A model generated the notes under the pieces. That model made no database searches. It saw nothing but the letters and a program-made list of their open reading frames with translations, and had not been told where the DNA came from. From Actinomycetota bacterium (GTDB lineage Bacteria > Actinomycetota > Actinomycetes > Streptosporangiales > Streptosporangiaceae), in contig PLRW01000110.1 in NCBI GenBank assembly GCA_003164955.1, positions 1-34,780 of the forward strand: 34,780 nucleotides of DNA, read 5' to 3'. Shown here in pieces: positions 8,726 through 17,694 of the stretch. Within the stretch, counting starts at the first letter, position 1; every line of letters begins with the position of its first letter. The position numbers were made by a program, and so were the translations under genes.

Positions 8726-9817
8726 CTAGACGTTGAAGCGGAACTCCACCACGTCGCCGTCGCGCATCACGTAGTCCTTGCCCTCGATGCGGACCTTGCC
8801 GGCTGCGCGGGCCGCGACCAGCGAGCCCGCCGCGATCAGGTCGCCGTAGGAGACGATCTCGGCCTTGATGAAGCCGCGCTGGAAGTCGGTATGGATGACA
8901 CCCGCCGCCTCCGGGGCGCATCCGCCGGCCCGGATCGTCCACGCCCGGGTTTCCTTCGGGCCCGCGGTCAGGAAGGTCTGCAGCCCGAGCGCGCGGAACC
9001 CGGCGCGGGCCAGCTGGTCCAGGCCCGGCTCTCCCAGCCCGGCCTCAGCCAGCAGTTCGGCGGCCTCGTCCTCGGGCAGCTCGGCCAGGTCCGCCTCGGT
9101 CTTTGCGTCCAGGAAGATGGCCTCGGCGGGCGCCACGAGCGCGGACAGCCGCTGGCGCAGCGCCGAGTCGGCGAGCTCGTCGCTGTCGGCGTTGAAAACG
9201 TACAGGAACGGCTTGGCCGTCAGCAGCTGGAACTCACGCAGGTCGGCCAGGTCGATCCCGGCCGAGGCCGCACCCGCGAACAGCGTCGTCCCGGAGTCGA
9301 GCAGCTTCTGCGCCCGCACCGCGGCGTCGGCCACCCGGTTCCGTTCGGGATCCTTGGCGAATTTGGTTTCCTTGGCCAGCCGCGCCGAAGCCTTCTCCAG
9401 CGTCTGCAGGTCGGCGAGGATCAGCTCGGTGACGACGGTCTCGATGTCGCGTTCGGGTGACACATCGCCTTCGACATGACTGACGTCCGGGTCGGTAAAC
9501 ACCCGGACCACCTGGCAGATCGCGTCGGTCTCGCGGATGTGGCCGAGGAACTGGTTGCCGAGGCCCTGTCCCTGCGCGGCTCCGCGGACCAGGCCGGCGA
9601 TGTCGACGAAGCGCACCGTGGCCGGGACGATCCGGGCCGAGTCGTACAGCTTGGCCAGCTCAGCCAGCCGCGTGTCGGGCACGCCGACGATGCCGACGTT
9701 CGGCTCGATGGTCGCGAACGGGTAGTTGGACGCCAGCGCGCCCGCCCGGGTCAGCGCGTTGAACAGGGTGGACTTACCAACGTTCGGCAGCCCGACGATA
9801 CCGATGGACAAACTCAC
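8726..9817 (-). CDS. ychF: YchF family P-loop GTPase/ATPase
   Basis: This 363-residue protein matches YchF in length and architecture. YchF is an Obg-family nucleotide hydrolase that binds ATP in preference to GTP and associates with ribosomes. The Walker A sequence GLPNVGKST is at residues 9-17, a switch region containing DIAGLV is near 70, and a helical coiled insertion spans about 130-200. The C-terminal TGS-like domain shows the typical GVIHTDFQRGFIKAEI and DVVEFRFNV sequences. The GTG start at 9817 has no ribosome-binding site but has a TAAAAT -10 hexamer 6 bases upstream, so the message is probably leaderless. The gene is single and is divergent from the damaged sigma-factor gene. Confidence 0.97.
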   Translation of the reverse strand: MSLSIGIVGLPNVGKSTLFNALTRAGALASNYPFATIEPNVGIVGVPDTRLAELAKLYDSARIVPATVRFVDIAGLVRGAAQGQGLGNQFLGHIRETDAICQVVRVFTDPDVSHVEGDVSPERDIETVVTELILADLQTLEKASARLAKETKFAKDPERNRVADAAVRAQKLLDSGTTLFAGAASAGIDLADLREFQLLTAKPFLYVFNADSDELADSALRQRLSALVAPAEAIFLDAKTEADLAELPEDEAAELLAEAGLGEPGLDQLARAGFRALGLQTFLTAGPKETRAWTIRAGGCAPEAAGVIHTDFQRGFIKAEIVSYGDLIAAGSLVAARAAGKVRIEGKDYVMRDGDVVEFRFNV

Positions 9818-9823
9818 GTGGCG

Positions 9824-9829
9824 ATTTTA
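9824..9829 (-). promoter_or_regulatory. -10 element of a leaderless ychF promoter
   Basis: On the minus strand TAAAAT is followed by CGCCAC and then the GTG start of ychF, so transcription should begin at or within a base of the start codon. No clear -35 hexamer was seen. Confidence 0.65.
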
Positions 9830-9830
9830 G

Positions 9831-10664
9831 GTGCCCGCGCGGACCGGTTGCGGCGGTGCGGCCGCTACGAGCCCCGCCGGCGAATCTACCGGCAGGCACC
9901 GTGAGCATGCAGGCACCGTTCTGAGCGACGACCCCGGCGAGCTGTTCCGGGCCCACTGGTGGCCCGCGGTGGCGACCCTCACCCGTCTGCTGGGAGACCT
10001 GGAGGCGGGTGAGGACGCCGTGCAGGACGCGTGCGCCCTGGCGCTGACGGTATGGCCACGGGAAGGGACACCGGCCAACCCGAAGGCATGGCTGATCGGC
10101 GTGGCCCGGCACGAGGCGGTCGACCGGATTCGGCGCGAACGGCTGCGCGCCGGCAAGGAGGCCGAGGCGATGCGCGGCCTCGGGCGGGAGATTCCGGCCG
10201 GCCCGCGGACGAGTGCGGCTGCGGTGCCCGGGGTGACAGCCCCGGCTTCGGCCCTGGCCGAGGATCAGCTCGGCCTCATCTTCGCCTGCTGCCACCCGGC
10301 GCTCGATCCGGCGGTCCGGGTCGGGCTGACCCTGCGCTGCGTCTGCGGCCTGAGCACAGCCGACATCGCGGCCGCCTTCCTCGTGCCGGAGCCAACGATG
10401 GCCCAGCGCCTGGTCCGGGCCAAGCGCAAGATCCGCCAGGCCGGTATCTCGCTGCGCATGCCCGAGCCGCCCGGCCTGACGGAACGGCTGGACGCCGTGC
10501 TCCGGGTGGTCTATCTCGTGTTCACACAGGGGCACCGGGCGGCCGCGGGGCCGGCCCTGGTCCGCGGCGAGCTGTGTGATCAGGCGATCGCGCTGTCGCG
10601 CGCGCTGGCCGCCCTGCTGCCGGCACGGCAGCACGGCGTGTCAGGACCGGATTGTCACCCCTAG
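9831..10664 (+). pseudogene. ECF sigma factor of the DUF6596/ECF42-like type, C-terminally truncated and with a doubtful start
   Basis: The frame encodes a sigma-70 region 2 (LFRAHWWPAVATLTRL, AEDAVQDA-like helix, PKAWLIGVARHEAVDRIRRE) and a region 4 (CVCGLSTADIAAAFLVPEPTMAQRLVRAKRK), then the start of the C-terminal extension typical of ECF42 (LRVVYLVFTQGH). The family is usually near 400 residues with a TPR-like tail; here the product stops after about 277, shortly after ALAALLP, and rmuC begins within 20 bases. The only in-frame start before region 2 is GTG 9831, just 13 bases from ychF, whereas a GTG at 9901 opens an 8-codon frame ending TGA at 9922. A start-proximal frameshift plus a 3' deletion is the simplest reading. 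No YCII-family partner gene is adjacent. Confidence 0.7.
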
Positions 10665-10682
10665 CTGCCAGTATTGAGACAC

Positions 10683-12140
10683 ATGAGCGCGATCATGCTG
10701 ATTGCCGGGCTGCTACTGGGGATCCTCATCGGGGCCGCGATCGGGTACCTGTACGCCCGCGGCCGGATCGCGTCCGTCTCCGCCGACCTGGCCAGCCAGG
10801 CCAGTGCCGCGGCCGAGCGGGCCCGCGCCGCCGAGGAGCGCGCGACGATGATCGAGCGGACCGGACGGGAACGGGCGGCGCTGATCGACGGTCAGCTCGC
10901 TCAGCGGTTCCAGAGCCTGTCCGCGGAGGCTCTGGACGCCAGCACGGCACGTTTCCTGGAGATCGCCGAGGGACGCCTGCGCGCGGAAAACGTCAAGGCG
11001 TCCGGGGAACTGGAAAACCGCCGTGCCGCCGTCGAGCATCTCGTCGCCCCGCTGAACGACACCCTCACCCGGCTGGAAGCGCAGCTGCGCGAGTCCGATT
11101 CGGCCCGCCGCGCCTCGCACGCCGCCCTGGCCGAGCAGGTCAACCTGACCAGGCACAGCGCCGAGCAGCTGCGCGACCAGACTCAGGCACTCGTCACCGC
11201 GCTGCGCCGGCCGGAAGCGCGCGGGCGCTGGGGCGAGATGCAACTGCGGCGCGTGGTGGAACTGGCCGGCATGTCCGCGCGCTGCGATTTCGAGGAGCAG
11301 GTCGCGGTGGCCGGGGACGATGGACCGCAGCGGCCCGACATGGTGGTGCGGCTGGCCGGCGGCAAGAACATCGTGGTCGACTCCAAGGTGTCGCTCGCCG
11401 CGTACCTGGAAGCGGTGGAGGCGACCGACGAGTCGGTCCGTGCGGCCCGGCTCGATGCGCACGCGCGGCACGTGCGCGAGCACGTGGACCGGCTGGCGGC
11501 CAAGGCGTACTGGACCGCACTGCGCCCGTCACCGGAGTTCGTCGTGCTCTTCATCCCGGGTGAGGCATTCCTGGCCCCGGCCCTGGAACGGGACTCCGGG
11601 CTGCTCGAGCACGCGATGATGCGGCGGGTCCACATCGCCACCCCGACCACGCTGGTCACCATGCTGCGGACGGCGCAGTACGCGTGGCAGCAGGAGGCGC
11701 TGTCGGAGAACGCGCGCGCCGTGTTCGACCTGGGACGCGAGCTGCACGCCCGGATCGCGGGACTGGGCCGGAACATGGATGCCCTCGGCCGGACGCTGAC
11801 CAAGGCAGTGACCGCCTACAACCAGACGGTCGGATCGCTGGAAAGCCGGGTGCTGGTCAGCGCGCGGCGGCTCAGCCAGCTGGGCGTCGTCGACAGCGAA
11901 CTGCTGTCTCCCGCCCCGGTCGAGGAGGCCGCCCGCGCTCTATCCGCACCCGAGCTGGTCGAGCCGTCCCCCGGGCTGCCGTCCCCCGGGCTGCCCGCCC
12001 CCGAAATGGCCGCGCCCTCTCCTGAGCTGGCCACACCCGAACTGGCCGCTCCGATTACCCCACCCGGATCGATATCGGGCACGGAATCGCCCGATATCAG
12101 CGACCACGATCAGCTCATCGAGGCGTCACAATGGACGTGA
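10683..12140 (+). CDS. rmuC: RmuC family DNA recombination protein
   Basis: The 485-residue product has an N-terminal membrane helix (about residues 4-22), an Ala/Glu/Arg-rich coiled coil (about 30-160), and the RmuC nuclease-like domain (about 175-400). Within it are the family landmarks RGRWGEMQLRRVVELAGM, NIVVDSKVSLAAYLEA, PEFVVLFIPGEAFL and IATPTTLVTMLRTAQYAWQQE. RmuC limits inverted-repeat-induced rearrangement in E. coli. After about residue 420 comes a variable Pro/Glu/Leu-rich tail with SPGLP repeats. The ATG at 10683 is chosen; a TTG at 10674 is in frame three codons earlier. Neither has a clear ribosome-binding site. A weak CAGTAT lies 8 bases before the ATG. Confidence 0.93.
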   Translation: MSAIMLIAGLLLGILIGAAIGYLYARGRIASVSADLASQASAAAERARAAEERATMIERTGRERAALIDGQLAQRFQSLSAEALDASTARFLEIAEGRLRAENVKASGELENRRAAVEHLVAPLNDTLTRLEAQLRESDSARRASHAALAEQVNLTRHSAEQLRDQTQALVTALRRPEARGRWGEMQLRRVVELAGMSARCDFEEQVAVAGDDGPQRPDMVVRLAGGKNIVVDSKVSLAAYLEAVEATDESVRAARLDAHARHVREHVDRLAAKAYWTALRPSPEFVVLFIPGEAFLAPALERDSGLLEHAMMRRVHIATPTTLVTMLRTAQYAWQQEALSENARAVFDLGRELHARIAGLGRNMDALGRTLTKAVTAYNQTVGSLESRVLVSARRLSQLGVVDSELLSPAPVEEAARALSAPELVEPSPGLPSPGLPAPEMAAPSPELATPELAAPITPPGSISGTESPDISDHDQLIEASQWT

Positions 12141-12201
12141 GACCGGCGATGCCGGCAGTCTGATACCAGGCATCGCCACAACAGGAGGATGAAGCGCAGG
12201 C

Positions 12202-12888
12202 GTGCCCGAATACACGAAGCAAGGTTCGGTACGGCCGCGAACCGGTCCGAGGCCCGCGAATGACGCCGGCGGACGGCCCGTGGCGCGGGGCACGCCGCCC
12301 GTGGCGCGCCAGGGACGGCCGGACGACGCCAGGAGCCGGATGAGCCGGCCGCGGCCACAGGCCTTCGCCGGGCCGGGAGGGCCACAGAGCGCTGCGCCCA
12401 TGGTGCGCCTGACCGGCCGCGGCGCGATCTTGGCCCTGCTGGTGCTGTCCTTCCTCGGGCTGATCGTGTCGGACGGGCTGGGCTGGGGGATATTCGCCAA
12501 CGGGACGTTCGTTGTGACCTGCATCCTGATGGCCTGTTACGTGAAGCCCAGTGACCTGCTCCCGGTCACGGTGTGCCCGCCCCTGGCGTTCTTCGTCGCC
12601 TGCGTGTGCGACAAGCTGATCACGTCTTCGGGCGGCACCGCGGCGGCCGAGGGCACGCTCGTCACGCTGGCCACTTCCGCACCCTGGCTTTTCCTCGGCA
12701 CGGCCGTGACGATCCTCATCGGGCTGCGCCGGGGTCTGCTCGACAACATCCGTGACCTGCGTCAGGGCCTGCGGGGCGAGCCAGACGGGCCGTTGCCGCC
12801 CCGTGTCCGCCGCACCACCGGGGGCGGCTCCGGTGGGCCCGGTGACCCGCCGGGCCGGGATTCCGATGGCCCGGCGTGGAGACGCTGA
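12202..12888 (+). CDS. DUF6542-type membrane protein
   Basis: The 228-residue product has a disordered Arg/Pro/Gly-rich N-terminus (1-70), four hydrophobic helices at about 74-92, 97-115, 120-140 and 158-175, and a basic/Pro/Gly-rich C-terminus. The sequence around GLGWGIFANGTFV and LLPVTVCPPLAFF is typical of the actinobacterial DUF6542 family found near ispH and ychF. No biochemical function is known to me. The GTG start at 12202 is 13 bases beyond an AGGAGG site (12183-12188); an ATG directly after that site is in another frame and stops within 24 codons. The 3' end overlaps the next gene by 13 bases. Confidence 0.82.
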   Translation: MPEYTKQGSVRPRTGPRPANDAGGRPVARGTPPVARQGRPDDARSRMSRPRPQAFAGPGGPQSAAPMVRLTGRGAILALLVLSFLGLIVSDGLGWGIFANGTFVVTCILMACYVKPSDLLPVTVCPPLAFFVACVCDKLITSSGGTAAAEGTLVTLATSAPWLFLGTAVTILIGLRRGLLDNIRDLRQGLRGEPDGPLPPRVRRTTGGGSGGPGDPPGRDSDGPAWRR

Positions 12889-13997
12889 ACTCGGGTCACG
12901 GTCACGGTCACGAGCACACCCCCGGACACGAGCACGAGCACGGCCGTGGACACGAGGACGCGACGGGACATGAGCATCCGGCGGACGGCGGGCGCTCGCG
13001 GGCCGCCCGGCTGCGGCACCAGCTGGCGCATCTGGCCCAGCCGCACAGCCACGATGCGGCGGCCAGGGTCGATCGGGTGATGGAAACCTCGGCCGAGGGC
13101 ATGCGGACGCTCTGGATGTCCCTGGCGGGTCTCGGGGCCACCGCCGTGGCCCAGGCGGCCGTCGTCGCCATATCCGGTTCGGTGGCCCTGCTCGGGGACA
13201 GCATCCACAACGCCGCGGACGCACTGACCGCGCTGCCCCTGGGGGTGGCGTTCATCGCTGGGCGCCGCGCGGCTACCCGCCGGTTCACCTACGGGTTCGG
13301 CCGGGCGGAAGACATCGCGGGAATCTTCATCGTGGTGCTCATCGCGCTGTCGTCGGCGCTGGCCGCCATCGCTGCGGTCAGCCGGCTCCTGCACCCGGCC
13401 ACGGTGTCGTACCTGCCCGCCGTGGCGGCCGCCGCTGTGATCGGCTTCATCGGCAACGAGTGGGTCGCCCGGTACCGGATTCGCGTTGGCCGCGCGATCG
13501 GCTCAGCGGCGCTGGTCGCCGACGGCCTGCACGCGCGCACCGACGGCTTCACCTCGCTGGCCGTGCTGCTCGGCGCGGCCGGGGCCGCGCTCGGCTGGCG
13601 GCTGGCCGATCCGGTCATCGGCCTGGTCATCACGGTGGCCATCCTCTTCGTGCTCAAGGGCGCGGCGCAGGAGGTGTTCCGGCGGCTAATGGACGCCGTG
13701 GACCCGGCCCTGCTGGGGACGGCCGAATCCGCGCTGCGCAAGGTCGACGGGGTGCTCGAGGTGAGCCGCCTGAGAATGCGCTGGATCGGCCATCACCTGC
13801 ACGCGGAGGTCACGATCGTCGTCGACGGCCAGCTCAGCGTCCGGGACGCCCATCGTGTCGCGGTCGACGCCGAGCACGCGCTGATGCACGCCATCCCCCG
13901 GCTGACCTCAGCCCTGGTGCACGCCGACCCGGCGTCCGAGGGCCCGGACGATCCGCACGCGCCGCTCGCCCACCACCGCCAGGACGAAGGTACCTGA
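12876..13997 (+). CDS. Cation diffusion facilitator (CDF) family metal efflux transporter
   Basis: The 373-residue protein begins with a His-rich cytoplasmic tail (about 15 His in the first 60 residues, GHGHGHEH-type clusters) likely to bind Zn or a similar metal. Six membrane helices follow (about 80-290), carrying the two CDF metal-site motifs: GDSIHNAADAL near residues 108-118 in helix 2 and ADGLHARTDG near 214-223 in helix 5. A C-terminal cytoplasmic domain contains VSRLRMRWIGHHLHAEVTI. It exports divalent metal cations in exchange for protons. The GTG start at 12876 lies within the end of the DUF6542 gene, suggesting coupled translation. It converges on ispH. Confidence 0.93.
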   Translation: METLNSGHGHGHEHTPGHEHEHGRGHEDATGHEHPADGGRSRAARLRHQLAHLAQPHSHDAAARVDRVMETSAEGMRTLWMSLAGLGATAVAQAAVVAISGSVALLGDSIHNAADALTALPLGVAFIAGRRAATRRFTYGFGRAEDIAGIFIVVLIALSSALAAIAAVSRLLHPATVSYLPAVAAAAVIGFIGNEWVARYRIRVGRAIGSAALVADGLHARTDGFTSLAVLLGAAGAALGWRLADPVIGLVITVAILFVLKGAAQEVFRRLMDAVDPALLGTAESALRKVDGVLEVSRLRMRWIGHHLHAEVTIVVDGQLSVRDAHRVAVDAEHALMHAIPRLTSALVHADPASEGPDDPHAPLAHHRQDEGT

Positions 13998-14079
13998 ACC
14001 GGCCAGCCAGACGGTGCGCGGAACATAGGTGGCGCGGGACAGCAGGTGGCGCGGGACACAGCCACCGGCTACGAGGGAT

Positions 14080-15066
14080 CTAGCTTTCCGCTGCCGCCTG
14101 ACTCTGGGCGTGGTCCCGCGTGCGCGGCGGCCTGATCTCGCGTGGCAGCGCGAACGACATGCGCTCCTTGACGGCTTCCACTTCCTCGACGCTGCCGAAA
14201 CCCCGCTCCGCCAGCCAGGCGAGCACGCCGGAGACAAGTTCCTCCGGGACCGACGCGCCGCTCGTCACGCCGACGGTACCGACCCCGGTCAGCCAGTGCT
14301 CGTCGATCTCCGACGCGTCGTCCACCAGATAGGCCTCGGCCGCACCCGAGTCCTTGGCCACCTCGACCAGGCGGACGGAGTTGGACGAGTTCTGCGAGCC
14401 GACCACCAGCACCAGGTCGGCATCGCTGGCGATCTCCTTTACGGCCAGCTGCCGGTTCTGGGTGGCATAGCAGATGTCGTCGCTCGGCGGGTCGATGAGG
14501 GTCGGGAAGCGGTCCCGCAGCGCGGCGACGGTCTCGGTCGTCTCATCGACCGACAGCGTCGTCTGCGATAGCCAGACCACCCTGGCCGGGTCGCGGACGT
14601 CGACCGAGCCGGCGCCCTCCGGGCCGTCCACCAGCCGGACACGCGTGGGCGCTTCCCCCGTGGTGCCGATAACCTCTTCGTGACCCTCGTGCCCGATCAG
14701 CAGGATGTCGTAATCCTGCGCCGCGAAGCGCCTGGCTTCGTTGTGCACCTTGGTGACGAGGGGGCACGTCGCGTCGATCACCTGAAGGCCGCGCTGCTGC
14801 GCCTCCTCGCGCACGTCGGGGGCGATCCCGTGCGCCGAGAACACCACCACCGAGCCGGGCGGTATATCCGCGTTCTCATCGACGAACACCGCGCCGCGTT
14901 TTTCCAGCGATCGCACCACGTGCAGGTTGTGCACGATCTGCTTGCGGACATAAACGGGGGTGCCGTAGCGCTCGATCGCCATCTCGACCGTCTGTACGGC
15001 CCGGTCGACACCGGCGCAGTAGCCGCGTGGCTTTGCGAGGAGGACACGCCTGGTGGTCACAGACAT
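14080..15066 (-). CDS. ispH: 4-hydroxy-3-methylbut-2-enyl diphosphate reductase (IspH/LytB)
   Basis: This enzyme catalyses the last step of the MEP isoprenoid pathway, reducing HMBPP to IPP and DMAPP with a [4Fe-4S] cluster. The three cluster cysteines are present at residues 17 (PRGYCAGV), 101 ([11 protein letters not shown]) and 199 ([10 protein letters not shown]), together with the HGIAPDV and [14 protein letters not shown] motifs. Length is 328 residues, normal for the family. The ATG at 15066 was chosen over ATG 15075 because a TAACAT -10 hexamer lies exactly 7 bases before 15066 and overlaps the earlier ATG, which could not then be in the message. The gene is divergent from the lipid-droplet protein gene. 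Confidence 0.97.
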   Translation of the reverse strand: MSVTTRRVLLAKPRGYCAGVDRAVQTVEMAIERYGTPVYVRKQIVHNLHVVRSLEKRGAVFVDENADIPPGSVVVFSAHGIAPDVREEAQQRGLQVIDATCPLVTKVHNEARRFAAQDYDILLIGHEGHEEVIGTTGEAPTRVRLVDGPEGAGSVDVRDPARVVWLSQTTLSVDETTETVAALRDRFPTLIDPPSDDICYATQNRQLAVKEIASDADLVLVVGSQNSSNSVRLVEVAKDSGAAEAYLVDDASEIDEHWLTGVGTVGVTSGASVPEELVSGVLAWLAERGFGSVEEVEAVKERMSFALPREIRPPRTRDHAQSQAAAES

Positions 15067-15073
15067 GTCACCC

Positions 15074-15079
15074 ATGTTA
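15074..15079 (-). promoter_or_regulatory. -10 element of a leaderless ispH promoter
   Basis: Minus-strand TAACAT is followed by GGGTGAC and the ATG at 15066. It decides the start codon: the upstream ATG at 15075 overlaps the hexamer itself. Confidence 0.5.
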
Positions 15080-15302
15080 GGCGAGGGACGGCGGCCCGTA
15101 CCCCGGCCGTATGCCGGAACCGCGGCCGCCGGGCGCGTCCGCCGGTGACCAGGCCTTGACAAGCGGCGATTCCATCGTGTTGCGGCGGTTCCGGTGAGGG
15201 ACAAAGATACCGGCAAGGAAACGCCTCGTTGAAGAGCGCGACTGGATCGCTTGCGTATGGCATCCTGCACGTGTCCGTCCCCTTTACAGGGAGAGATTCC
15301 AT

Positions 15303-16256
15303 ATGCGCTTCCCGCAGGTTAGCGAACGGGTTAAGGAAGCACCGGCGCACGCGCTGCGTGCCCTTTTCGCGGGTATCGGCCAGGTTCTGCTGGTCACCGA
15401 CCGGATGAAGAACAAGCCGGAGGAAGAGGAACAGGCCGCCAGCCCGCACGCGGACGAACCGGCGGCCACCACCGCGCCGCCCGCGGCCGGAGAGACCAAG
15501 CCGGCCGAGAACCCCGCGGCCGCCGCAGCGGTTACCGCTACGGCCGGTCCCGTCTCCGAGGCTCCGGCCGTAGCTCCCGTCGCCGAGGCTCCCGTCTCCG
15601 AGGCTCCGGCCGTAGCTCCCGTCGCCGAAGCTCCCGTCTCCGAGGCTCCGGCCGTAGCTCCCGTCGCCGACGTTCCGGCCGCCAAGCCCGAGGCCAGCGC
15701 CCCGGAAACCGGGGACACCAAAGCCACGGCCGAGGCCAAGGCACCCACGTCCGGGGACGCGAAGGCTGGGAAGACGGCCGCCAAGGCACCCGCGGCTAAA
15801 ACGCCCGCGGCCAAGGCACCTGCCAAGCCGCCGACGGCCAAGCGCAGCACGCGGACCGGGAACGTCCGCATGCTGCCCGATACTGGCCAGGCGCCCGCCG
15901 CAGAGACGCCGGCGACGCCGGCGACGGGGCCAGCCGCCGCCGCGCCGACCGCCGAGGAACCCGCCACCGAAGCGAAGCCAACCGCCACTGCCGAGCCAAC
16001 CGCAGAGAAGCCAGCCGCAGAGAAGCTAGCCGCCGGCAAACCAGCCGCTACCGAACCGGCCCCGGCGGAGACGGCCGCGCCACCGATCGCCAACTACGAG
16101 CAGCTGACGGTCGCCTCGCTGCGGGCCCGGCTGCGCGGTCTCACGATCATTCAGGTCCGTGAGCTCATCGTGTACGAGCGCGCCCACGCCGCCCGCCCGG
16201 ACGTCATCGCGATGTTCGAGCGCCGCGTGACGAAGCTGGAAGCACCGGAAGGCTGA
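15303..16256 (+). CDS. Lipid-droplet-associated-protein family homologue, Ala/Pro-rich
   Basis: The 317-residue product has a conserved-looking amphipathic N-terminus (about 1-35, [20 protein letters not shown]), a 200-residue low-complexity Ala/Pro/Lys/Glu region, and a conserved C-terminal domain (about 265-315) with [17 protein letters not shown] and a helix including [15 protein letters not shown]. The C-terminal domain and the position between ispH and xseA match the mycobacterial gene annotated as lipid-droplet-associated protein (Rv1109c, from memory). A role at triacylglycerol droplets is transferred by homology only. The ATG start has AGGGAGA 8-9 bases upstream. The middle carries three copies of a 42-bp repeat. 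Confidence 0.8.
   Translation: MRFPQVSERVKEAPAHALRALFAGIGQVLLVTDRMKNKPEEEEQAASPHADEPAATTAPPAAGETKPAENPAAAAAVTATAGPVSEAPAVAPVAEAPVSEAPAVAPVAEAPVSEAPAVAPVADVPAAKPEASAPETGDTKATAEAKAPTSGDAKAGKTAAKAPAAKTPAAKAPAKPPTAKRSTRTGNVRMLPDTGQAPAAETPATPATGPAAAAPTAEEPATEAKPTATAEPTAEKPAAEKLAAGKPAATEPAPAETAAPPIANYEQLTVASLRARLRGLTIIQVRELIVYERAHAARPDVIAMFERRVTKLEAPEG
15549..15674 (+). repeat. Three tandem 42-bp coding repeats
   Basis: Three near-identical 42-base units (15549-15590, 15591-15632, 15633-15674) encode a [14 protein letters not shown] 14-residue repeat. The first two differ at one base; the third diverges only in its last few bases. The near-identity of synonymous positions points to recent duplication. 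Confidence 0.9.
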
Positions 16257-16269
16257 CCAGGCCCGGACC

Positions 16270-17622
16270 ATGGCCCTGCAGACATCGGCCGAGGCGCCGG
16301 TCCCCGTCCGGACGGTCCTCCAGCTCGTCGGCGGCTGGATTTCCCGCCTGGGCCGGATCTGGGTGGACGGGGAGATCGCCGAATGCGCCCGGCGCGGCGG
16401 GACGGTGTTCCTGACCCTCCGTGACCCGGCTGCGGCCGTCTCGGTCCGGGTGGTCTGCACGCGTGCCGTCTTCGAAGCGACCAATCCCCCGCCCGGTGAA
16501 GGAGCGCGGGTGGCCGTCTACGCCAAGCCCGACTTCAACGCCACCCGGGGTTCCTTCGCGCTGACGGCCCTGGAGATCCGGCCGGTCGGCATCGGCGAAC
16601 TGCTGGCCCGGCTGGAATTGCTCCGCCAGAAGCTGGCCGCCGAGGGATTGTTCAGCCCGGAGCGCAAACGCCGGCTCCCATTCCTGCCACAGGTGATCGG
16701 CCTGATCTGCGGGCGCGATTCGGCCGCCCAGCGTGATGTGCAGCGCATCGCCGCGCAGCGCTGGCCGGCCGTGCGCTTCCGCGTCGAGCAAACGGCAGTC
16801 CAGGGCTCGTATGCCACCGGGGAGGTCATCCAGGCCCTCCAGCGACTGGACGGGGCGCCCGGAATTGATGTGATTATTATCGCGCGCGGCGGAGGCTCCC
16901 TGGAGGATCTGCTGCCGTTCTCGGACGAGTCGCTGATCCGCGCGGTCGTCGCGTGCCGCACCCCCGTGGTGAGCGCCATCGGGCACGAGCAGGACACCCC
17001 GCTCCTCGATTATGTGGCCGACCTTCGCGCGGCCACACCGACCGACGCCGCCAAGCGCGTGGTCCCCGACGTCACGGAGCAACTGGCCCTCATCGCGGGC
17101 CTGCGGGACCGGGCGCGCCGCTGCGTGAACGGCCGGATCGAGCGCGAGACGTCGTGGCTGGCCGCGATGACCTCACGGCCCGCGATCGCCAATCCGGTCC
17201 GGGAGGTGGAACGGCACCAGGAACAGGTGACAGCGCTGACCCAGCGCGCGCGCCGGTGCCTCGGTTCCGCGCTCAACCGGGCCGGCGACGATCTCAGCCA
17301 TACCCGGGCCCGGCTGCTGGCCCTGTCGCCCGCGTCGACGTTGCGGCGTGGCTACGCGATCGTTCAGCACGCCGACGACGGCGTGGTCCGCAGCGCGACC
17401 GAGGTGTCCGCGGGTGAGCCGCTGACCATCCGGTTCGCCAAGGATCAGCTCAGCGTGGCGGCCGTCCCGCCGCCCGGCGAGCCGGCCGCCGGGACGGCCC
17501 CCCGGAAAGCGGCGCCCCGGAAAGCGGCCCCGAGAAAGACGGCGCCCGGAAAGACGGCGCCCGGAAAGCAGCCCGGCCAGGCGGAGGGCCCGGCGGCAGA
17601 CCCGCAGGGCCCGCGAGGTTAG
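16270..17622 (+). CDS. xseA: Exodeoxyribonuclease VII large subunit
   Basis: The 450-residue catalytic subunit of exonuclease VII degrades single-stranded DNA. It has an N-terminal OB-fold (about 15-110, with [22 protein letters not shown]), then the nuclease domain with [14 protein letters not shown] near 150, [16 protein letters not shown] near 205-220, [19 protein letters not shown] near 237-255 and the [13 protein letters not shown] segment. A helical region that binds XseB and a terminal GYAIVQ segment follow. The extreme C-terminus is a Lys/Ala/Pro tail of five-residue repeats. The gene begins 13 bases after the lipid-droplet gene stop, so it is probably co-transcribed with it, and xseB follows. 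Confidence 0.96.
   Translation: MALQTSAEAPVPVRTVLQLVGGWISRLGRIWVDGEIAECARRGGTVFLTLRDPAAAVSVRVVCTRAVFEATNPPPGEGARVAVYAKPDFNATRGSFALTALEIRPVGIGELLARLELLRQKLAAEGLFSPERKRRLPFLPQVIGLICGRDSAAQRDVQRIAAQRWPAVRFRVEQTAVQGSYATGEVIQALQRLDGAPGIDVIIIARGGGSLEDLLPFSDESLIRAVVACRTPVVSAIGHEQDTPLLDYVADLRAATPTDAAKRVVPDVTEQLALIAGLRDRARRCVNGRIERETSWLAAMTSRPAIANPVREVERHQEQVTALTQRARRCLGSALNRAGDDLSHTRARLLALSPASTLRRGYAIVQHADDGVVRSATEVSAGEPLTIRFAKDQLSVAAVPPPGEPAAGTAPRKAAPRKAAPRKTAPGKTAPGKQPGQAEGPAADPQGPRG
17498..17575 (+). repeat. 15-bp repeats encoding a basic tail on XseA
   Basis: About five degenerate 15-base units centred on CGGAAAGCGGCGCCC encode APRKA/APGKT pentapeptides at the C-terminus of XseA. The tail is strongly basic and might add nonspecific nucleic-acid affinity, which is inference. 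Confidence 0.75.
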
Positions 17623-17682
17623 CCCGCGGGAGACGCCACGCGATGATAAGCGCCGTTCCGCGCCGGTAAGCGCGGAACGGGA

Positions 17683-17688
17683 TAGGTT
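17683..17688 (+). promoter_or_regulatory. -10 element of a leaderless xseB promoter
   Basis: TAGGTT is followed by GGAGCG and the GTG start of xseB. The GGAG here is only 2 bases from the GTG, too close to serve as a ribosome-binding site, so a leaderless message is the better reading. It would make xseB transcribable independently of xseA. Confidence 0.55.
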
Positions 17689-17694
17689 GGAGCG

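Noticed and set aside
12115..13224. 369-codon minus-strand frame
   Set aside because: Antisense to the DUF6542 and CDF genes; mostly Arg/Pro/Gly.
14026..14059. AGGTGGCGCGGGACA twice in the gap between the CDF gene and ispH as an operator
   Set aside because: Only 15 bp, GC-rich and between convergent genes; more likely slippage with no regulatory role.
15156..15184. TTGACA as -35 of a promoter for the lipid-droplet-protein gene
   Set aside because: No TANNNT hexamer lies 16-19 bases downstream, so the promoter cannot be supported.
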